This document shows positions 58,864 to 64,000 of a DNA stretch of 64,000 bases, piece after piece. Below the pieces are notes generated by a model that had not been told where the DNA came from, searched no databases, and was given only the letters and a program-made list of their open reading frames with translations. A program made the position numbers and the translations under genes. The stretch covers positions 9,826,238 through 9,890,237 of the forward strand of contig NC_080062.1 in NCBI RefSeq assembly GCF_026212465.1. The letters run 5' to 3'. Numbering within the stretch: position 1 is the stretch's first letter; every line of letters begins with the position of its first letter. This DNA is from Amaranthus tricolor. Its lineage: Eukaryota > Streptophyta > Magnoliopsida > Caryophyllales > Amaranthaceae.

Positions 58864-59193
58864 AATGAATATTTGAAAAATAAATTAAACTTAAGAGGAA
58901 AAGGGAAAATCAATGAAGTTCCCAAATGGATTCTAGATGCTAAAACAAAGAGTAAAGAAGGTCTAGGTTATGTTAAGAATGATATAAAGAAAAAGGTCTA
59001 TGTTGATCTCCCTAGTAGTAAAATCTGTTGCTTTTGTGGTAAAATTGGACACCTAAAATATCAATGTGTAAAAAGGGAACAGCATAACAAAGCAAATAAA
59101 AATTATGTCGAACGCATATGGATTAAGAAATGTGATTCAAGTATTGTCGACAAGGAACCCAAGGATGACTGGGTTCCTGAACCTAACCATTAA
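58864..59193 (+). pseudogene. Sirevirus gag-pol linker with second zinc knuckle
   Basis: Same frame as the preceding gag and the following protease. It carries CCFCGKIGHLKYQC, an intact C-x2-C-x4-H-x4-C knuckle. It ends at an in-frame TAA (59191-59193) shortly before the protease. In an intact copy this would be read through as one polyprotein. Confidence 0.82.
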
Positions 59194-60696
59194 TTTGCTT
59201 TGCAGGTTCAAGTGAGGGGGAACAACTCATGGTATCTCGACAGTGGGTGTTCCAAGCACATGACGGGTGACAAATCTAAATTTCTCTCACTTGAAGCCTA
59301 TGATGGGGGAACAGTAACCTTCGGTGACAATATGAAGGGTGAGATAATTTCCAAAGGAAAGGTTGGAAGGTCAAGTTCCCATGCCATTGACAATGTATTT
59401 TTAGTCGAGAATTTAAAACACAATTTGCTAAGTATTTCTCAATTTTGTGACAAAGGTAACTATGTTAAGTTTACTTCTGAACGATGCATAATTTCTAGGA
59501 ACGACATAGGAGATACTGTGCTCGAGGGAATCAAGAAAGGGAACACTTATGCAGTGGACCTGGACACTGTTCTCAAAACCAGTTTAACATGTTTAAGTGT
59601 CATAGAAGAAGACCCACTACTTTGGCATAAGCGTCTAGGTCATGCTAGTTTTACATTGATTAATACACTAAGATCAAGAGACTTAGTTAGAGGACTACCA
59701 GCTATAAAATTTCTTAAGGAAGAAATTTGTGATCGTTGTGCCAAAGGAAAACAAGTGAGGTCATCTTTTAAATCAAAGAATTTGGTGACTACCACTAGAC
59801 CGTTAGAATTAATTCATATGGATCTATGTGGACCTATGAGAACACAAAGCCGTAGTGGCAAAAGGTATGTGTTTGTCATTGTTGATGATTATAGTAGATT
59901 CACTTGGACCTTATTTTTAATAAGCAAAGATGAAGCTTTTGATGAGTTTGTTTCCTTTGCTAATAAAATACAAAAATCTACCAATAATCAAGTTGTTCAC
60001 ATAAGGTCTGATCATGGCAAAGAATTTGAAAATTCAAACTTTATGAATTATTGCAATAAACATGGTAGAAATCACAATTTTTCCGCACCTAGAACACCAC
60101 AACAAAATGGAGTGGTAGAAAGGAAAAATAGGACCTTAGAAGAAATGGCTAGGACCATGTTGATTGCTAGCGGTCTACCTAGAAATTTTTGGGCTGAGGA
60201 CGTCAATACTGCATGCTATATTCTTAATCGTGTATTAATAAGACCAATCACTTCAAAAACACCCTATGAATTGCTCAAAGGTGTTAAACCAAATATTTCC
60301 TACTTTCGTATATTTGGATGCAAATGTTTTGTACATGTAAATGAAAAACGAAATATAGGAAAATTTGATGAAAGAAGTGATGAAGCAGTATTTCTTGGTT
60401 ACTCATCACAAAGTAAAGCTTACAGAGTTTACAACAAAAGAACAATGTGTGTAGAAGAATCAGTTCATATCATTTTTGATGAAACTAACTTTTCAACAAG
60501 TGAACAGGAAATAAACAATGTCAAAATAGGTCTTGCAAATCTAGAAGATGATGATGAAGGAGTTAAAGTGCAAGATCAAGGAACAGCAGGTGAACAGCCA
60601 ATACAAGAAGATGCAGGAGAAACTGACCAAGTCCAGGAAACTGCCAGCACAACAGGACCAGCAGACAGTTCCCAATTCAGCTGTTTCCGCAAATGA
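59194..60696 (+). CDS. Sirevirus protease and integrase
   Basis: In the Met-59200 numbering, the aspartic protease site is WYLDSGCSKHM (Asp14, DSG). The GAG-pre-integrase zinc region has LWHKRLGHASF with H-H and later CDRCAKGKQ. The integrase core has LIHMDLCGPM (first Asp), HIRSDHGKEFE (second Asp) and PQQNGVVERKNRTLEE (Glu), so the D-D-E triad is complete. Downstream are FGCKCFVHVN and FLGYSSQSKAYRVYN. A frameshift near 60670-60690 ends this frame at 60696; the RT is continued in another frame. The product of this frame alone would lack RT. Confidence 0.92.
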   Translation, partial: FALQVQVRGNNSWYLDSGCSKHMTGDKSKFLSLEAYDGGTVTFGDNMKGEIISKGKVGRSSSHAIDNVFLVENLKHNLLSISQFCDKGNYVKFTSERCIISRNDIGDTVLEGIKKGNTYAVDLDTVLKTSLTCLSVIEEDPLLWHKRLGHASFTLINTLRSRDLVRGLPAIKFLKEEICDRCAKGKQVRSSFKSKNLVTTTRPLELIHMDLCGPMRTQSRSGKRYVFVIVDDYSRFTWTLFLISKDEAFDEFVSFANKIQKSTNNQVVHIRSDHGKEFENSNFMNYCNKHGRNHNFSAPRTPQQNGVVERKNRTLEEMARTMLIASGLPRNFWAEDVNTACYILNRVLIRPITSKTPYELLKGVKPNISYFRIFGCKCFVHVNEKRNIGKFDERSDEAVFLGYSSQSKAYRVYNKRTMCVEESVHIIFDETNFSTSEQEINNVKIGLANLEDDDEGVKVQDQGTAGEQPIQEDAGETDQVQETASTTGPADSSQFSCFRK

Positions 60697-62431
60697 GCAA
60701 AATGATCCAGTAGCTGAACAAAATGCCAATCAAACTGTTGAGCCAGAACATGCTACTGTTCCCTCAAGAGAGTTTGTGCCTAAACCTTGGAAAAATCAAA
60801 GTTATCATCCTCTTGATCTGATTATAAGTGATATGAATAAGGGAACACAAACCAGATCCCAAATGAGAAACTTTTGTGCACATTTTGCGTTCCTATCATC
60901 ACTTGAACCCAAAAATCATGAAGAAGCTCTAAAGGATTCCGAATGGATAGTAGCCATGCAAGATGAATTAAATGAGTTTGAAAGAAACAAAGTATGGCAC
61001 TTAGAACCCAAACCAAAAGGCAAAAAGGTAATCGGTTTAAAATGGGTATTTCGGAATAAGCTAGATGAGCATGGAATAATTGTAAGAAACAAAGCAAGAC
61101 TCGTGGTCAAAGGGTACAATCAACAAGAAGGTATTGATTACACTCCGACATTTGCTCCGGTAGAAAGGTTAGAGGTTATTAGAATTTTACTTTCTTTTGC
61201 TGCATTTATGAACTTTAAGTTATATCAAATGGATGTGAAATGTGTTTTCTTAAATGGTTTTCTTGATGAAGAAGTTTTTTTTGAACAACCCCCTGGTTTT
61301 GAGAACACCTCTTGTCCTGATCATGTCTACAAGCTTGACAAAGCTTTATATGGCTTGAAGCAAGCTCCTAGGCAATGGTATGAAAGATTATCAAAGTTTT
61401 TGATTCAAAATAACTTTGTAAGAGGAAAAATTGATAAAACCTTATTCTTTAAGAATAAAGGTTATGATATTTTAGTTGTTCAAATTTATGTTGATGATAT
61501 TATTTTCGGAGCGACCAATGATTTGTTATGTAAAGAATTTGCCAACCTTATGGGCACAGAATTTGAAATGAGCATGATGGGAGAATTAAATTTCTTTCTT
61601 GGTTTGCAAATTAAACAAACTGAAAATGGTATTTTTATTCATCAACAAAAATACATAAAAGAACTTCTTAAGAAGTATGGGCTAAACAACGATAAAACCA
61701 ACCATACACCCATGGCTACAAATGTTAGATTAGATGAAGACCTAAAAGAAACTAACGTAGATCAAACAATGTATCGAGGCATGATAGGTTCCTTATTATA
61801 TCTAACTGCAAGTAGACCCGATATTTCATTTAGTGTTGGTTTATGTGCTAGATTTCAGTCTAACCCCAAAGAATCACATCTCACAGCAGTAAAACGGATT
61901 TTAAGATATCTGAAGGGAATAGACGACTTGTCCCTATTTTATCCTAAAAGTGATGTTTATGATTTAAAAGGCTTTAGTGATGCAGATTATGCAGGTGATC
62001 TAGTTAATAGAAAAAGCACGTCAGGTATGGTACAATTTCTTGGCTCATGTTTAGTTTCATGGAGTTCCAAGAAACAAAACACGGTTGCATTATCCACAGC
62101 CGAAGCTGAATACGTAGCAGCAGCAGCTTGTTGTTCCCAAATGCTTTGGATAAAACAGCAACTAAGAGATTTTGGTATTAAAATTGAATGCATTCCTATT
62201 TATTGTGATAATACCAGTGCCATATGTATATCTAAAGATCTAGTGCATCACTCACGAGCTAAACACATACATATTAGACATCATTTTCTTAAGGATAATG
62301 TAGAAAACAAAAATATTGTATTAAAGCATGTTAATACAAATGAACAAGTTGCATATATTCTAACTAAACCTCTTCCAAGGGAACAATATGAAAAGATGAG
62401 ATTGGAACTTGGTATGATCAAGCTCCACTAA
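60548..62431 (+). CDS. Sirevirus reverse transcriptase and RNase H (shifted frame)
   Basis: Homologous to 1-1749 over its length and ending with the same LGMIKLH. It has W-x-[29 protein letters not shown] (both catalytic Asp present), FSDADYAG and the [17 protein letters not shown] block. The frame from 60548 to about 60680 overlaps the integrase frame and is probably not real there; true homology to copy 1 begins at about 60690 ([11 protein letters not shown]). Differences from copy 1 include APVERLEV for APVARLEA and EEVFFEQ for EEVFVEQ. Because a frameshift separates it from integrase, normal polyprotein expression is blocked. Confidence 0.9.
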   Translation: MMMKELKCKIKEQQVNSQYKKMQEKLTKSRKLPAQQDQQTVPNSAVSANEQNDPVAEQNANQTVEPEHATVPSREFVPKPWKNQSYHPLDLIISDMNKGTQTRSQMRNFCAHFAFLSSLEPKNHEEALKDSEWIVAMQDELNEFERNKVWHLEPKPKGKKVIGLKWVFRNKLDEHGIIVRNKARLVVKGYNQQEGIDYTPTFAPVERLEVIRILLSFAAFMNFKLYQMDVKCVFLNGFLDEEVFFEQPPGFENTSCPDHVYKLDKALYGLKQAPRQWYERLSKFLIQNNFVRGKIDKTLFFKNKGYDILVVQIYVDDIIFGATNDLLCKEFANLMGTEFEMSMMGELNFFLGLQIKQTENGIFIHQQKYIKELLKKYGLNNDKTNHTPMATNVRLDEDLKETNVDQTMYRGMIGSLLYLTASRPDISFSVGLCARFQSNPKESHLTAVKRILRYLKGIDDLSLFYPKSDVYDLKGFSDADYAGDLVNRKSTSGMVQFLGSCLVSWSSKKQNTVALSTAEAEYVAAAACCSQMLWIKQQLRDFGIKIECIPIYCDNTSAICISKDLVHHSRAKHIHIRHHFLKDNVENKNIVLKHVNTNEQVAYILTKPLPREQYEKMRLELGMIKLH

Positions 62432-62919
62432 AGTTAGTTGCATATATTTCCTATTAAAGCATCATAAGAATGAAAAGGTCAGGAATCAACCTCAATATCT
62501 TGATTGAGTATCAATTATTGAATGGATCAGGTAAACACTTAATAAAGTTTGTACTATGAATGTCTTCTCGTCTGCATATTGTTAATTAGATCAGACCAAA
62601 GCAGTATGTTCTTTATTTTCTTCATATAATACTTCATAATATCATAATTCATAATTTTTATAACTTAATATTATCTTATTTTGTTTTCATTTTTTTAAAT
62701 TCATATTTCATATCTTTATAATAAATAGTCAACAAAAATCAATAAAATGGGAAACGGTTATCTTCTCTCAAGTAATGAAAATGGCAATAAAGAGATGGGA
62801 CTTAAGGTAACCGTCATTTCAATCATTTAAAAGCCTTCCCTTTACGTCATAACGCGCATAAACACTCTTCTTCAAGAAACCGTCCTTCTCCTCTCTCTCA
62901 AGCCTTTCAAAATTCAAAA
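62432..62919 (+). other. Spacer between pol and env-position ORF (second copy)
   Basis: Non-coding, similar to 1750-2279. It ends in a CT-rich leader-like segment before the ATG at 62920. Confidence 0.6.
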
Positions 62920-64000
62920 ATGAAAACCCCAAAATCCTCTAAATCCAGCAAGAAAACTCCCAAATCCCGTACACAAAACCAGCCAAAACCACTGAGAGTA
63001 GTTCTTCCTCCACCATTACTGGATGCTGCACCACCCACAACCACAGAAACCACACAAGAGTCACCCAAACAATCTACTGAACCTACCGGTACCAAACGCA
63101 AGATCTCATCACCAAAAGGTGGTTCATCTTCCAAAGTAGTCAAACATTCGAAGCAGAGTGACCCCAATAGTGCTGAAGAAATATCAAAGGAAATGTCTGT
63201 TGGTTTCGGACTAGACAAATACTGGTATGACTCTGTCCATTTCCCTCAACTGCATGACATACTGCAATATCAAGAATGGGAAGTTTTGATGTCAAAGTTT
63301 AGTTGCAATTCCATTTTTCCAAATATTATGCGAGAATGTATTTCAAATTTCTCAAATGATTGTGGAGTATGTTCTAGTACTGTCAAGAACATTAAAATAG
63401 AATTTAATAGTGCATTGCTGGGGGAATGGTTCAATGTTCCAAATGTTGGGTTTGATACTTACTGTGTTGGTTCAAAAATAGTATTTTCTGGGATAAATGA
63501 AAAAACGATTTTAAAATTTTTAGGAGTTGAAAGAAAAGGGAAAATTAGCCATAACATTTTGAATCCTCTGCATAAATTACTGTACAATATTGCACGTAGA
63601 TTTATTTTGCCAAGAAACTCCAAACGAAGTGAAGTAAGTTTACGTGATGCTACATTGATCTATTGCATGGCTAATCATATAAAGATAAATTTTCCATCTT
63701 TGATGATTTCTCATTTGTCCGATTGTATTGAAAGGAAGAATTTTGTTGGATATGGAGGGTTGCTGACTTGGATTTTCAGAAAATTTGATGTCCCGTTGGA
63801 AGGGTTGGAGTTCCCAATGGGCCCCAATATGAAAATAGGTGCTAAATGCCTGCAAAATTTGCACCTCAAGTTAAATGGTGAAGGGATGTTAATACATGAA
63901 TTAGAGGAAGTTGTTGAAGTAGGATCTGATGAGGAAGGGATTGAGGAAGAAGAAGAAAAATTGAGGGAAGAAGGAAAAGAGGAAAAAGAACAAGAGCATG
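62920..64000 (+). CDS. Env-position ORF of Sirevirus, second copy (partial, open to window end)
   Basis: Starts MKTPKSSKSSKKTP at 62920 and stays open for 360 codons to the edge. It aligns with the 2280-3953 ORF throughout. Shared blocks are KEMSVGFGLDKYWYDS, NSIFPNIMRE, INEKTILKFLGVE, SEVSLRDATLIYCMANH and GGLLTWIFRKFDVP. The final visible part is again acidic (ELEEVV...EEEEEKLREE). There is no stop or frameshift, although gag-pol of the same element is broken in three places. The rest (Pro-rich region, C-terminal helix), PPT and 3' LTR are beyond the window. No transmembrane segment is seen so far. Confidence 0.82.
   Translation, partial: MKTPKSSKSSKKTPKSRTQNQPKPLRVVLPPPLLDAAPPTTTETTQESPKQSTEPTGTKRKISSPKGGSSSKVVKHSKQSDPNSAEEISKEMSVGFGLDKYWYDSVHFPQLHDILQYQEWEVLMSKFSCNSIFPNIMRECISNFSNDCGVCSSTVKNIKIEFNSALLGEWFNVPNVGFDTYCVGSKIVFSGINEKTILKFLGVERKGKISHNILNPLHKLLYNIARRFILPRNSKRSEVSLRDATLIYCMANHIKINFPSLMISHLSDCIERKNFVGYGGLLTWIFRKFDVPLEGLEFPMGPNMKIGAKCLQNLHLKLNGEGMLIHELEEVVEVGSDEEGIEEEEEKLREEGKEEKEQEH

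Larger units (their letters stand above)
57907..64000 (+). mobile_element. Ty1/copia Sirevirus-type element, 5'-truncated and mutated
   Basis: It starts inside gag without LTR or leader. It continues through zinc knuckles, protease, integrase, RT-RNase H and the env-position ORF, which runs off the window. It is the same family as 1-6016 and has the same orientation. Two in-frame stops and a frameshift interrupt gag-pol. The junction at about 57907 shows where the 5' part was lost. Confidence 0.9.

Overview
The window is nuclear DNA from a flowering plant, probably a dicot. The evidence is two spliced host genes with GT-AG introns, plant-type LTR retrotransposons, CACTA, MITE and Helitron sequences, and a very AT-rich background. 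I cannot name the species. Caryophyllales-like repeats are only a weak hint. There are no bacterial features, rRNA, tRNA or CRISPR.

Left third (1-26,400): nested transposons. Positions 1-6016 are the 3' half of a Sirevirus-type Ty1/copia element, with RT-RNase H, an extra env-position ORF, two polypurine tracts and a 1240-bp 3' LTR. It sits in the C-terminal pol of a Ty3/gypsy chromovirus. The gypsy remains run to 19,739 and end in a long LTR whose 3' end is duplicated in tandem. An 8375-bp CACTA element (6924-15298, TAA target duplication) is inserted in the gypsy 3' region. It carries a broken Transposase_24/Ulp1 gene, a DUF4216 relic and a 169-bp tandem array that occupies an intron. Beyond lie a mariner-like transposase pseudogene, a LINE RT scrap, one copy of a 1.25-kb repeat and an LTR-like block with TCGAGCGA palindromes.

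Middle (26,800-52,080): the two host genes, both on the minus strand. One is a PB1-domain Raf-like MAPKKK (9 coding exons, 1132 aa). The other is a plastid-type glycolytic GAPDH (GAPCp, 14 exons, 424 aa). The gene-free 12 kb between them holds a probable Helitron, a hAT-like MITE nested in a Tourist-like MITE, three LINE 3' ends (one with a restriction-like-endonuclease C-terminus), and two long-TIR MITE families sitting inside (TAA/ATT)n microsatellites.

Right (52,080-64,000): a Tourist-like terminus, the second copy of the 1.25-kb repeat, a solo Sirevirus LTR inside an ATT microsatellite, a possible orphan host exon, and a 5'-truncated Sirevirus with stops and a frameshift in gag-pol. Its env-position ORF is open to the window edge.

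The two host genes are unrelated in function: one acts in stress and osmotic signalling, the other in plastid glycolysis. Most of the rest is layered transposon insertion and decay. The least ordinary items are the conserved post-pol ORF of the Sirevirus copies, the microsatellite-seated MITE families, the 169-bp array inside a CACTA intron and the RLE-type LINE remnant. No complete new system could be shown from sequence alone.
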